Shown piece after piece: positions 22,800-34,500 of a DNA stretch of 64,000 nt. How positions within the stretch are numbered: position 1 is the stretch's first letter; every line of letters starts with the position of its first letter. The translations under genes and the position numbers were made by a program. Below the pieces are notes generated by a model. The model saw only the letters and a program-made list of their open reading frames with translations, searched no databases and had not been told where the DNA came from. Source of the stretch: Metellina segmentata (taxonomy: Eukaryota > Arthropoda > Arachnida > Araneae > Tetragnathidae); contig OX375880.1 of NCBI GenBank assembly GCA_947359465.1, positions 27,924,548 through 27,988,547 of the forward strand, given 5' to 3'.

Positions 22800-23714
22800 A
22801 CCGAAAAAAAATATGTAAACACCAATTAAATGTTTTGGTATATTCTACGGTTTGCTCTTAATCGTTAGCGTTTTTTGATGAAAGTTGATGATGTTTGCTT
22901 TTCGGTTTCTCATGTTTTGCGGATTAGAAGGAAAAAAGTAAAATATAAAAAAATCATTACAAATTTTTGTTAGAAATTTAAATTTATGTAAGACTTAATC
23001 GTTATACGAATAGAATATCCCTTTGTGCTGTTACTCTGCAACGTAAATTCAACTACCGACCTCAAAAGAATAGGATAAATGGACGAGAAAAGAATTCTAA
23101 ATGGCAAGAGTACTATCAATTTATAGGAAAAATTACCTTCCTTGTAGGAAAATGTTTATTCCATGTGCTTATTTTCCTCATACATATTGCTTACATATTT
23201 AAGGAAGCGTAAAAATAACGCTTGTTTTCAAGTGCGTCGAACTGAGTGTGAATAAAATATGTGTAGAATATAGTTACCACGAAAAGAAATTTGTAAAATT
23301 AAACATCGGGCGTACTACGAGTAAGGTAAATGGGATAAATGTTATTTAAAAGTAATTGCAATTAGAATTTCGCAAATAAATTTCTTTTTCAACCATTTTA
23401 TTTATGTAAAGTTTATAAAGAAGTGTACAAATTATTTTTAAATAATTTTTCTTTCTTGTATTACGTTATAATTATGTTGTTAAACAACGCTATTTGAAAT
23501 AAGTTTATAGATGGAATCTATGATCGTGTTAAATTTAGAGTATTAAAAAATCAGAATAAACAGTAAAAACATTTTAATATTTTAGAAGTTACAATTCTTC
23601 ATGCAGTGAAAACCTTTTCAAGAACGCTGTTAAAAGTATCAGTAGAAAATTAATTTACCTTACGTTTATAGATTGATGGAGGATAACACATTGGTTCTTA
23701 AGGTAGTTTATGTG
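22800..23714. other. intergenic: no feature recognised
   Basis: A/T-rich DNA without coding similarity or shared repeats. Confidence 0.5.
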
Positions 23715-23805
23715 GTGTTGTCTTCGTATATTTCCCTTCAGGATTGATCCCGGTCCGTCACCAATATCCCGTTGTGTTGCTTCAGTGTGACGTTAATTAA
23801 AGACC
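23715..23805 (+). repeat. SINE family A, diverged tail
   Basis: Contains gattgatcccggtccgtcac and tatcccgttgtgttgct, diverged from the family 3' end. Confidence 0.6.
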
Positions 23806-24049
23806 TAACCTGCGAAAGTTCATTTGACTAAAAAGTTATTCTTTAATAACGAGAGTTTTGCACTCTAAAAATTTAATTTGCATCTGCAAAGAGAAATGAA
23901 AATAGTATTTTAGAAATGATTTTTTCAAATATTGTCTTAGTTTTCATACTTTTATTTCTAACTTTGTTTCGTTTTCTTTATTTCATATTTATCTTTCTAT
24001 TGTATTCCACAGAATTTACTGTAAACTACTTCTATCCCATAGAACTTAA

Positions 24050-24183
24050 CGTCATCTGATCGTGGTTCAAAATTACGAGGTGTTGTCCTCGAATCTTTCC
24101 CTTAAGGGACTGATTCCGGACCGTCGTCAATAGCCCGTTGTGTTGCTCTAGTAAGACGTTAACTAAAAATTACCAAATTACCC
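24050..24183 (+). repeat. SINE family A, 3' part
   Basis: Starts at the cgtcatctgatcgtggttca block and runs through tcccttaagggactgattcc to the tail. It is 5'-truncated. Confidence 0.8.
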
Positions 24184-24349
24184 ATAGAACTTATGTTTTT
24201 CATATGGATATGTCGAAAAATTCTCTCTCTAAATTAGAGAAAATAGAATATGCCTTGTTAATTAATTGGTAGCTCCCACAGACAAAATCATATCAGCACT
24301 ACGTCTAGTCTCGATATAACTAATCTATCCCGGTACGGAAGAAATACAT

Positions 24350-24436
24350 CCAAGGTAAGTAACAGGAATCGAACCTGCACCACCTACAACCCGCATGTTG
24401 TTAGCGCTGTACGTAAACCCACTGAGCCACTCGACA
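24350..24436 (-). repeat. SINE family B head (tRNA-like)
   Basis: On the minus strand: GTGGCTCAGTGGGTTTACG start, GGGTTGTAGGTGGTGCAGG, and a B box GGTTCGATTCC. This is the best-preserved head of family B and looks like a tRNA. The sequence continues into family body and not a terminator. Confidence 0.55.
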
Positions 24437-24759
24437 CGATTGGGGGTAGTTGAATTAACGTCACACTGGAGCAACATAGCGGTTTATTGGCGACAGTTCG
24501 GGGTCCATTCCGAAGGGAAAGATCCGAGGACAACACCTCGTAATTTTGAACCACGGTCAGATGACGAAGCAACACCTGAGCTGTCACCCCACTCCAAACT
24601 TCCACGCCAACCCAACGTGAGGACTTTCGGCCACGACAGATTTAAGGTACACCAGCCGCCTATACACCATACGCTTACAAACATCCATACCCGGATTCGA
24701 ACCAGGAACCTTTCGATATAGAGGCTAACACCTTAACCACTATACCGGTTGGTCGGCAA
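24437..24759 (-). repeat. SINE family A, full length, inverted
   Basis: Complete reverse-strand copy from tail (gaattaacgtcacactggag) to head, ending ccggttggtcggc at 24759. The B box and body landmarks are intact. It abuts the family-B head. Confidence 0.85.
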
Positions 24760-24824
24760 TAACTTTTTGAAACAGTCTCAATCATTTCAGGTAAAAATAC
24801 GTAGTTGAATTAACGTTGACAACA

Positions 24825-24950
24825 CGTCATCGGAACGTGGTTAAAAATTACGTGGGTTGTCCTCGGATCGTTCCTTTGGGGACGGATCCCGGACCGTTAT
24901 AAACAACCTTTTAAATTGCTCCAGTACGACGTTAATTAAAATACCTACCT
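24825..24950 (+). repeat. SINE family A, 3' part
   Basis: Contains cgtcatcggaacgtggttaa and ggacggatcccggaccgtta with the family tail. Confidence 0.7.
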
Positions 24951-24952
24951 AT

Positions 24953-25150
24953 CGAGGATACCACTTCGTATTTTTGAACGTCGGTCAGATGACAAGACAC
25001 CATCTGAGCAGGCAATACACTCTTCCAAACGTCCACACCATACGAACGTGAGGACATTTGTGGCCACAACAAATTTAACGTGTCCAGCCCCCACGTACAC
25101 TATGGTCTTTAAAATTGGATCCAGTTTCGAACTCGCAACTCTCTACACTA
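24953..25150 (-). repeat. SINE family A body with alternative (type 2) head
   Basis: On the minus strand the body landmarks are those of family A. The head is different: it carries GTTGCGAGTTCGAAACTGGA in place of the usual B-box region. The same head recurs at 46813-47113. Confidence 0.6.
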
Positions 25151-25230
25151 TTGGAAAACTAGTGCAGAGGTGAATGTTGACAGATCAATTTGGAAAATTT
25201 TCGCATCGGATTGGGCATTTGCCGTAATAT

Positions 25231-25542
25231 GAAACTGTTAGCCTCTAGATCGGAAGGTTCCTGGTTCGAATCCGGGTCCAGGCATGGATGTTTGTAAGCG
25301 TATGGTGTAAAGGCGGCTGGTGCACCTTAAATCTGTCCTGGCCGAAAGTTCACACTTTGGGTTGGCGTGGAAGTTTGGAGAGTGGGGTGCCAGCTCAGGT
25401 GTTGCTTCGTCATCTGACCGTGGTTCAAAATTACGAGGTGTTGTCCTCGGATCTTTCCCTTAAGGGACTGATCCCGGACCGTCGTCAATAGCCCGTTGTG
25501 TTGCTCTAGTACGACGTTAACTAAAAAATTACCAATTTATTA
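25231..25542 (+). repeat. SINE family A, lacking only the first part of the head
   Basis: Starts at ttagcctctagatcggaagg, missing the A-box part, then is complete to the ctctagtacgacgttaacta tail. One of the least diverged copies. Confidence 0.85.
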
Positions 25543-25913
25543 CCTTTCTCAGTTGCAAATTAATTTACAGAAGAAAAAAAAATACTTAAAGGTAACACGC
25601 GAGTATCGAACCCATAACTTCCCCGAAGGCACGGTTTGTGCTAAATTGTTGGAATTGGATTCGGTACCTAAGAGTCAAAGGCCATTTAAATGTCGAAACG
25701 TTTCGAAATTCAAGTGGCTCCTTTATGGCCCGGGGCTTATCTAGCCTTCAGGTTTAAAACTTACTTCATACTCTAAATCGTGACCAGTTCCTTGCTTTGT
25801 AAATCACTCCAGTGGCGTCCTTTGTGTACATACACATAGTACCACCTATACGAAAGCCAAAACGTCATACTGCATTCACTCCATCGACATCAAAAGCAAT
25901 AAATTATAAAGTA

Positions 25914-25996
25914 CTAGCCACTGCGTGGCTAGCCTGGCGTTGCCCGTGCCCGCAAACCAACACCACGGGCAACGCCGTGATGTAAGGTATTAATCT

Positions 25997-26037
<41 letters not shown>

Positions 26038-26589
26038 TTCCGCAGCTTTCAAATCCGTTGAAGATATATTCAATTAAAAAGTTATTTATCTAAAGAAAAT
26101 CACATTTTTAGGTATCAATCTAAACTGAAATTTTCCGCAGATTTCAAAGCCGTTGAAATTTTTACTCTATCTTTAACGGTCTTGGAGGTAGGAAAAAAAA
26201 GAACTGTGACTCCAGTTAAAAGATTAATCGTCTGGCTGGAAAATCATTCGTCCGCGCAAAATCAAAGCGCAAACAAAAAATAATTTTTAAAATTTGAAAA
26301 AATAAAAATAATTTAAAAAATAATTTTAGAACTCCGCGTTCTGCGGATGAAATAAACTTCGCATGGTAGAAAAAGTCCTCCAGAACCAGGTTTAGAATAA
26401 AACTATTAAATTCATTTTAAAATCTTCTAGATTGAATTTTAAAATTTCGCCGAGACCTACAAATTGCAAAAATATTGGACTACCTGTGTGCCAAATTTCA
26501 TTGCTGTAAGTTCCATAGAATCGTCAGGATATTGCAGCCGCGAAAAAAACAAACAGACAGACAAACACTTCCATTTATAATATTAGAGA
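25914..26589 (-). mobile_element. non-autonomous Helitron, complete ends
   Basis: In element sense (minus strand) it starts TCTCTAATATTATAAATGG after an A. It ends with GC-rich palindromic sequence (CCACGCAGTGG) and CTAG before a T at 25914. This is the classic Helitron 5'-TC...CTRR-3' structure in an A/T target. It is 676 bp with no Rep/helicase coding. An AT dinucleotide run lies at 25999-26032. Related pieces: 15500-15880 and about 45044-45950. Confidence 0.75.
25999..26032. repeat. (AT)n microsatellite
   Basis: Uninterrupted TA dinucleotides of about 34 bp inside the Helitron. Confidence 0.95.
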
Positions 26590-27010
26590 TAACCAGTAAT
26601 TACTTCATGTTTACAAATGTCTACCGAGTACCAATGAGATGCTTCTTTTGCCTACCAAATAAGATCGAGTCGCTTCTGCAAGAATCGAGCTTAAAAACTT
26701 TCTTACTAAAATTGCTCTTTGTCACAGGGCAGCTATTGTTCTTTGTCTCACCAGAAGCAGCTATTATCTCTCACTTATAAACCTCCAAGCGGCTACGACG
26801 AGACTTCTCGTTTAAGATCTAGTCAAATTTTCTAATGGCAAAATATCTCAAACAAAACTACCCTTTTTTCCAAAGGGGGATGAAATCCAAATAGGATAAA
26901 CAAATTGTTCCTCGCCTGGAACTAGTGATAACTTGGGATTAGAGACTGGACACTACAGGGTGGTTTTCGACACACTATAAGGGTTGCCATAAATATTCCT
27001 TCAAGGAACT

Positions 27011-27228
27011 TAGTCGCTATTTCATGATGGGTTTGCCCACTGCGCTAGCAATCTGCGAGTTGTAGGTGGTGCATGTACGATTCCTCTCTGGGTGTATTTT
27101 TCTCTTCGGTTTAAGATAAACTTTCCTCCCTGTATGTGTACGTCCACTTCCTTTACGTAGTCTATCGTGTGTTTGGCACAGCTTGGTCAAATATGGTCCT
27201 TGAGGCAAAACCGTCAAAAACCCATCAG
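27011..27228 (+). repeat. SINE family B copy
   Basis: Head: ggtttgcccactgcgctagc, gagttgtaggtggtgcatgt and a decayed B box (acgattcctc). Body: tgggtgtatttttctcttcg. Tail: gtgtttggcacagcttggtc and caaaaacccat. Used here as the most complete family-B example. Confidence 0.65.
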
Positions 27229-29020
27229 GTTAAATACTTATACCACCAGCAGGAGAAAAAAAGTTTAATCTCTATCTGTGCACTCCTGTTACTCCGTGTG
27301 CGAAGAAAGCTTCTGTGTCAAACACATTTGAACGAAAGGCGTGTCGCTTCCCCCATCAGAAAAAGCAGTTTGCGTAATCCTTCCTTTGAATATGGGTCAA
27401 AGTCATATTAATGAGCTATTATCGTAGCTATGGTAACAGTGGTTGCTTCCGGAAGACGGGGATGCTGCTCTGGAAGAAGACACGCTCAAAATAATTTCTC
27501 CCCTCGGTTCGGCATCCGTCTTGCGTCACACGCGGTGTATTTTAAGGATACCTATCTTTCTTGCACGATGATTTCGGCTGTGTTTGGGGCCACATTTGGC
27601 TCAACTTCGCCACCATCCTGGATTGAATTTTTACTGGACTTAGAAATCCTCACTAAAACCACATCCTTTCTCCATTGACTTTGGAAATTTCTTCACACTT
27701 AAACAAGATGACAGTTTTTCCAACTTACAAGTTTTACCTGTGCAATGTTACAAGAAAGAAGGGTCCCTATTTTGTTTCTCGAAGAACCATGAAATTGCTT
27801 AACGAAGTTTTATACACGCGTTTTTCTTTATTGCATTAAAGAGGACGTCCCTTTCTAGGAACATCATTTTTATTGCTCCTGAATTCTATACAAATCTATA
27901 ACTTTAAGAAATTAAAAACGAATAAATTAATTTCTATTGGAGGCTATCACTGCACACATGTGAAACTAATTAAAACCCTTTCAATCTATCTACATTTATT
28001 CTTCCACTTGGTTTTATGACTCCTTAGTAATTAATTAACCCTCTGAGGGGTATTAATTAACCCTCTGACATGAAGTTCTGAAACATGCATTACTTCTGAC
28101 CAGTTTTGACCTTCTTAACCAATAGAATCTTTTCTAGGATTCTTTCAACCAATAATATAGTTAGTTATATAGTCATTATGTGTGTGTTGGGCAGAAACAA
28201 TACTATCCTACTCGAAAATCTCACGACACTCAAGGGTTGACAAATGGGAATCTTATTTCAATTTAAAAACCTCTTGGAGAAACTGGAATTCATAGATTGA
28301 AAAGTACTGGTAAATTTTATCTCCAGAAAAATTACCCAGCTCAAAATGGAAATTGTACTTTTCTAGATAGCACTTAACTCTTTAAACTCGAATTTTAGTC
28401 CCTAGGTGCACTTCACATTTTTGTGTCAGTTAAAAACGTTTTGCTTAAGTGTCTACGGCCATTTTCTTTACGTTGTTTGACACAGCTTACCCAAATGTAG
28501 AATTTTTACACCAAATTTGAACTAAAAAAAAACTAATTAATCTAACTGAACAAAATATAGAAATAAATTAAGGAAATAAGCAACAATTTTTTTTTAAATA
28601 TGACTCGCCGAATTCTACAAATTACAAATTGTGAATGTGCTTTAATAATTTCAGTCAATTCTCCTCTAAAATTCACAATTTTGATTTCTTTATCTTTTCT
28701 TCAGAAAGTGATATATTCCACATTAAGAGTTAAAACTAATCATTTTCTTAGATTAAAATGAATATATCCTAATGATTCAGATTATCAGCTGGAAACGCTA
28801 GATGACTTATGAATATGGAGCATAATTGTGCTACAGGTGGGAAAAAAATAGTTGAAATACAAAGAAAAGTACATTTATATAATATTAAATTCAAACTTTC
28901 ATTTAAAAAGTTAACTGGCCTGTTTATGATGTCTAATCTAATAATCTCTGAGTGGAGTAAATTTTAAAAGTGCATACGGTATCACGTGAGAAAAGCAGAG
29001 AAGACGATTTTTATCTACCC
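27229..29020. other. intergenic DNA, few features
   Basis: Mostly unique A/T-rich DNA. A family-B SINE tail (gtttgacacagcttacccaa) lies near 28425-28505. A 23-bp direct repeat (taattaaccctctgagggg and a near copy) is at 28030-28075. No coding exon is convincing. Confidence 0.45.
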
Positions 29021-29029
29021 ACTATATCT

Positions 29030-29503
29030 CCATTCGAATTGGCGACTGCAGAGTAAGCCACCAAAGCAACCCTAGCTCTCCCAGCGAAGTTCGCGAAATG
29101 CATGATCTAGCCGTCGAGCAGTTCGAAAACGAGCGGCCCCGAATGTGAAAATTAGGGGCCGCTAACGGGCCCCCTTCTCTATGATGCTGTAAATTACGCC
29201 TTTTTTCCATCTCCGTCTTGAAAACTCCTTTCGCTTTTGTACAGTGATCAATTGCAACGCTTTGGCAGTGCTGTGCTACATTGTAAAAAGATTCTACAGA
29301 TCGGGATGTTCTAGTGCTTTTAAGATTCAAGAAGATTTTAAGAGCCTTGATAACAGCTTTGTTAGTTTTGTGTCGTTTTTTTAGTGAAGAATTTCTTTTA
29401 CGGATTAATTTGTGAAAGCGTGGATTACATCTTCAATTTTAGTGTGCCGATAGACTTAGTGATTTGTGCAGTGTGAAAATCAGCGTACATTTTATTGAAA
29501 CGT
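29030..29503 (+). promoter_or_regulatory. putative promoter and 5' UTR exon of the MTCL-like gene
   Basis: A CpG-richer block at 29030-29180 (agcgaagttcgcgaaatg, cgagcggccccgaatg) stands out from the A/T-rich surroundings about 0.8 kb before the ATG. A strong donor (gtgagt) at 29504 pairs plausibly with the acceptor ctacccacacag ending at 29766, giving a 263-bp 5' UTR intron. This is inference; no transcript evidence is available. Confidence 0.35.
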
Positions 29504-29767
29504 GTGAGTTATTTATTGAATCTTTTCAAATTATTTTTTAAAATTTACGGAATATTTTAATATAAAATCGTTTTTGTTCACTTTAATTTATTTTTTGGAG
29601 GGTAAAAGAAGAAAAGAAGCTCCACCTGTATTATAAACGCGAGCTGTGTAAGATATATATCAAAGTTCCTCAATTTGCATATCACTTTGCGCGTCCGTTT
29701 CATTTGGAAAAATAATCTCGAAGTTGATAATTCTCATTGCATCACCATTCCATTCTACCCACACAGA

Positions 29768-29800
29768 ATGCATGGCAGGAATCACGTGGCGGCCGCGTAG
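29768..29800 (+). other. 10-codon upstream ORF
   Basis: An ATG just after the inferred UTR acceptor opens a 10-codon frame (atgcatggcagg..., tag at 29798) that ends 92 bases before the main start. It could damp translation of the main frame if transcribed. Confidence 0.3.
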
Positions 29801-29892
29801 GCCATCCTAATATCATCGAACCAGAACAAAGTGCATCAACTTAGTAATCATCAGTATTAGTTGTTCTTCGAGAAACATTTTGTGCAGCAATC

Positions 29893-31554
29893 ATGAATAC
29901 CTGTTGCCCAGGTTTCGTTCCTCATCACGTAAAGCCTAACCGCTGTCGTAGGTGCTTTAAAGACATCCACGACCATCAATCCAGCAACGAGGTCACGACC
30001 AGCTTCACTCTTCCCTTGCCCCGACGTCGAAGGGAATCAGTGGCGGTCACAGAGACTCCGAAAACGACCGAATCCTCACCAACTGACCAGTCTGCCAGCT
30101 TCACCATCACAGAAACAACAGCGACCGGCCAACGCACCAGGCAGAGGTCTTCGTCCACTTCCAGTTGGTTTCAGGAGAAGAAAATCAACGAGGACAACAA
30201 GGAAAAGATAGATTCCTTGTTCAGGAATGCCGACGATTCCAAGGCAAGCTACCGGAACATTGGAATGTCGGATGAAGCCGACGACAGAAGTGTGGACACT
30301 GTCGCTGTGATACGCTTGCCGGAATCGAGATCAAGGAAAAGATATACTCAAGATAGCAATGGCTCATCATCTACCGACCGGGGTAGATTAGACTCAAAAA
30401 CGACCCACACTTCATCAGAACTAAACAGCTTAAAAACTGATTCAAAATTTTCGTCGACAAAATTTTCTGATACCAAATTGAGGAGCGCTAGAGACACCGC
30501 CAGCAAGAGCGATGACTCCAAACCACCCGAACTACCACCTAAAACATTAGACAATAAGTTCGATTTTCTTAAGAAAACAGACATCAAATCATCTGAAAAG
30601 AAAGATCCCGAGAGTAAATCTTCCGTTTCTAAGTTTGGTAGTTCCCGGTTATCAGACAGTGAACCTCTGAACAGGAGTAGTAGTTTCCGATCCAAGTTCG
30701 AGTCTCCGACTTCTGAGCCTGTTGGTAGGAGCAGTAGTTTTCGATCGAAATATGACACACAAAGTACGGACAGCAGCGTTTCGACGAAGGTGGAGCCTAA
30801 ACCACCCGAAAAAAAATCTTTAGAATCAAAATTCAATGAAAAGAAACCCGCGGAAACGAAATTCGGTGAAGTGAGACTCAGAGACACAAAGTTTAGTGAA
30901 ATTCGTGCGAGAGCTTCTAAATTCGAAACAGGTCCAAAGATAGATTCAGTAGCGTCGAAATTTGAGAAACCGGCGCCTTCTGATTCCAAACCCAAAGATA
31001 CTGTTTCTAAATTCTCGGATACTAAACCTCTAGAAACTTCCAGAACAAAAATCCAAGAGATCAAACCCGACCTTTCTAAGCCATTAGATACTAAACCGCT
31101 AGAAAGTTCCAGAACAAAAATCCAAGACAGCAAATCCGACCTTTCTAAGCCATTAGATACTAAACCGCTAGAAAGTTTCAGAACAAAAATCCAAGAGAGT
31201 AAACCCGACCTTTCTAAGCCATTAGATACTAAATTCAGAGACAATAAAACTGAACTATCTAAACCCATAGATAAGCCAAAAGAAGCACATAAGCCTGTTC
31301 TGTCCAGGTTTTCAAACTTGAGGAGTGCAGAACCAGTAGCTGCGGTTAAGCAGACCCCTCCCTCTAAAAAACCTCCATCCTCGTCAAGTAGTGAAGAAGA
31401 GGAAACAGAAAGTGAATCTTCGGATGAACCTCCACCCAAACCGAAACCAACAACGACGCCTAAAGAACCAGATAAAAAAGTCAGTACTGTATCCAGTACG
31501 ACCAAAGTGCAACCAAAAAGCGAGCCTGTGAAGCAAGAAGTGTCACAAATTCAG
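29893..31554 (+). CDS. MTCL-like exon 1 (554 codons)
   Basis: The ATG (context gcaatcATGA) opens a 554-codon frame ending cag before gtaagg, phase 0. The N-terminal motif is CCPGFVPHHVKPNRCRRCFK. The rest is low complexity, including two RSSSFRSK units and a PPSSSSSEEEETESESSDEP acidic patch near the end. The very large first coding exon encodes no folded domain that I recognise. Confidence 0.85.
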
Positions 31555-34500
31555 GTAAGGTCTACTTTCTCTTCTTAGATGTATGGCAAAATTCCTGAGA
31601 TACTAGCCAAATTATAATCAGTGAAATGACACAATGAAACGAGATTATTTGTACATTAGCGAATGGCAACAGATTTTAAATCAACTTTTCCATGCTGTAT
31701 GAATGTATTGTGAGTACTGTATCGCTAAACTTTCTTAATTGCTTGAATGTATTGATGGCGAAGTTTCGTTATTTCCATTTCATCTCATGTCAATCCATTT
31801 ATAATGAATATATCACCCATATTCAATATAAATTGATTTTATACGTCTAAATGAAAAAAAATATCCAAAACTTTTGACAGCACATATGTGAAATCTTATT
31901 TAAAAGAATTCATGGCGATATATATATATCTCTTCTCGAGATATGTTTTTCTAAATACAAAAACGTAAAACTTGTTACATAAAAGTATTTAGCAAATAGC
32001 TTTATTAATAATTAACTAACATGTGTATTAATTATTGTTAACAATAAATGCTTTAATTATTAATAATAATACACAAACTCTGTTTTGATGTTTCCTAAAA
32101 TTTCAAAGTACGCAACTTGAATATATGTTTATTTGTATTTCATATTTCGTTAAGAGGGCAGGGTCACGAACCAGAATCCCTATCTCAGTAATGTTAAAAA
32201 AAGACATTTTTAAGGAACATTTAAAAAATTTCTATTGTTTATATGTCTCTAAATTTTTTACTGCATATTGCCTGGACTATAATACATACTTTAACCAAGG
32301 CTTTCATGATTTTAATGTTCCATTATTTAAAAAAAAAAAATTATGTGGAACTTTGTATGTTTTTTCTGAAAAACACTGAAATTTCAATATATTTAATCTT
32401 GTAAATTTACTCTGAATTAATTTTTTCGAAATCCCATTGGTTAAAATGTGTAACAAAGTATCTTTATGAAGTCTGCAAAGTTTTAAGTTGCTAAGTTCAG
32501 TGGTTTTTGAGAAAATGTTCCTTATATGGCGAAAAACATGGTTTTGAGAAAAACAGTTTTAAAGGAAACACTTATTTGTATATAATTAATAACAGCACCA
32601 TAGCTAGGATTTTTTGTTTCATCTTATAGGTTATCTTCCAATCTACAATTCTGTTGCCTCTTTTTTACTCTTGCGTCTTTAATATTTGTTTAAATGTCAC
32701 ATTCTCCTTCACGTAATCTATTCTGATCTGCTGCCTTCATCGCCCAAGCTGTGTAGTCCAGGAGAAATACCTAATGTCGAAAGAACATTACATTTTGTAA
32801 TGTTCTCCTGGTTATATGAGGCAATAGTTTTATTGTCCCATTTTTTAATGTTTATAATTGTTCAAAAAAAAAAAACATTTTTCGGTAACCGGGACCAGAT
32901 AATGCTACTTACACTCTCATTGCAGTTTTGAGTTTTGCCGTGTAAATATTTGCAAACAGATCAGGATCTGCCAAGTCTCTATAAATATATTTAAAGTAAT
33001 TTATAACATCTGCTGGTAATGTGTTTTTATGGTTATAATTTTCACATAATGCCGTTGCTAGATTGTAACCACAACAAGTGTCTTCGTTTGTTGGGCAAAG
33101 ACCATGCTGTGGGTTTTCATCTGTTGATGCCTTATGAAAGAAAGCCCATGCAGCTTGTTTCATGGACTTTATGCTATCGGTATTGTTTCTTATGACATCA
33201 GTTAACCTTCCACGTCCACCCAATGTTTTTTTATCACATAATTTGTTTTCCTTTCATCTTGAGTTTTAAATTTCTTAGTCGCTTTCCCATTCGCTTTTCA
33301 ATGTACCCAACACATTCCAGCTTTTCAACTTGCAAATCTCCGTACGGCTTTAAATCTTTTACAGCTTTGTAGTCCCTAAAAACCTAAAAATTGTTAAAAA
33401 CCGTCACCTAAAAATTTCGAGTACCGCAGGCCATGCAAAATTTGCGAGAGCTGAAAAATTTTAATCACACCAGAAACTTTCATACTACCGCTATTTCCAA
33501 AATAGTTGGCACTACATCGATTACTAAAACGTGGCATTGTTTATTTACTTAAAATACTATGCATTAAACAAAAAATAACACAATAAGCTAAACTAAAATT
33601 ATATTCAAACAATGATTGCCGAAATAAAATCGAAGTTAGAAGCAAATACTTGAAACTAGCATGAAAACAGCATGCTTTAAAATAAAAACACGAGAGTTAA
33701 TTGAATTCATTTCATCTTCTAGACGTCGTCCCTCATACAATTAAAAATAAGAGTTTAAAAAATAAATAGGGAGGCTTAGAAAGCAGTAAGATGTTTGTTT
33801 TAGTAGGAGCAGACGTGGCACTCGGCATTTGACGGATCGTAACCAATTTTTAAAAAAATATTTAAAAATACTTCTGTTATAGTGAGAGAAATAATTTTAA
33901 CACCATTAGAAGCACAAAAGTCCATAGTTTTCAAGTATGCAAAAATTGAAAAATGGGTTTTTTGGTCGAAAAGTGTGACCCTACCCTCGTAATTATATTT
34001 GCGAGAGATTGCTCTGTTTTGGTTGGGGCACGGTGTTACACGTTTTCTATTTTCAGCTATGGCATCACGATATGCACCTATATGAAGCAAACAAATGATC
34101 TTTGAACTCTTACATATCATTAAAATTAAAAAGAGTAACATTAATTTCCAGTATTTAATTTTTTGGTAATGTTGCACACCGCGTGGGATACAGTGTTACG
34201 TTATAGTAGCAACAGTAAATATAAAGATTGGCTTTTATTAAAATCTATATATATAAAACACTAACGTACGTGGACCCGAAATCGACGTTATTTATGTATC
34301 GTCGAATGGCAACAATCAACGTAAATAAAATAACGCAGATATTTTGAATTCTTGCTGTTTTCAAATAGCCGAGGTCGATATCTCAGCAAAATAAGGAATT
34401 AATTTGTAATATTTATATTTGAACTGACTTTTTATTTCTACCTTTGATGTAAAAGTAATTTAAACGTAAGTTTGCTACCCGGTATCTGGCCACGTCAGAA

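Noticed and set aside
25590..25640. tRNA-like segment on the minus strand (GGGTTCGATACTC)
   Set aside because: Only a B-box-like motif with one arm is visible; no complete cloverleaf and no other copy in the window.
29022..29330. 102-codon minus-strand frame near the MTCL-like promoter
   Set aside because: Lies in a GC-richer promoter-like block; composition alone explains the open frame, and no family is recognised.
30348..31505. 385-codon open frame on the minus strand
   Set aside because: It is the exact antisense of the repetitive Lys/Ser/Glu-rich MTCL-like exon 1; codon bias there removes antisense stops. It has no domain and runs through the coding repeat.
33800..34177. 125-codon minus-strand frame
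   Set aside because: No recognisable domain; lies across the presumed end of a transposon, and base composition suggests a chance frame.
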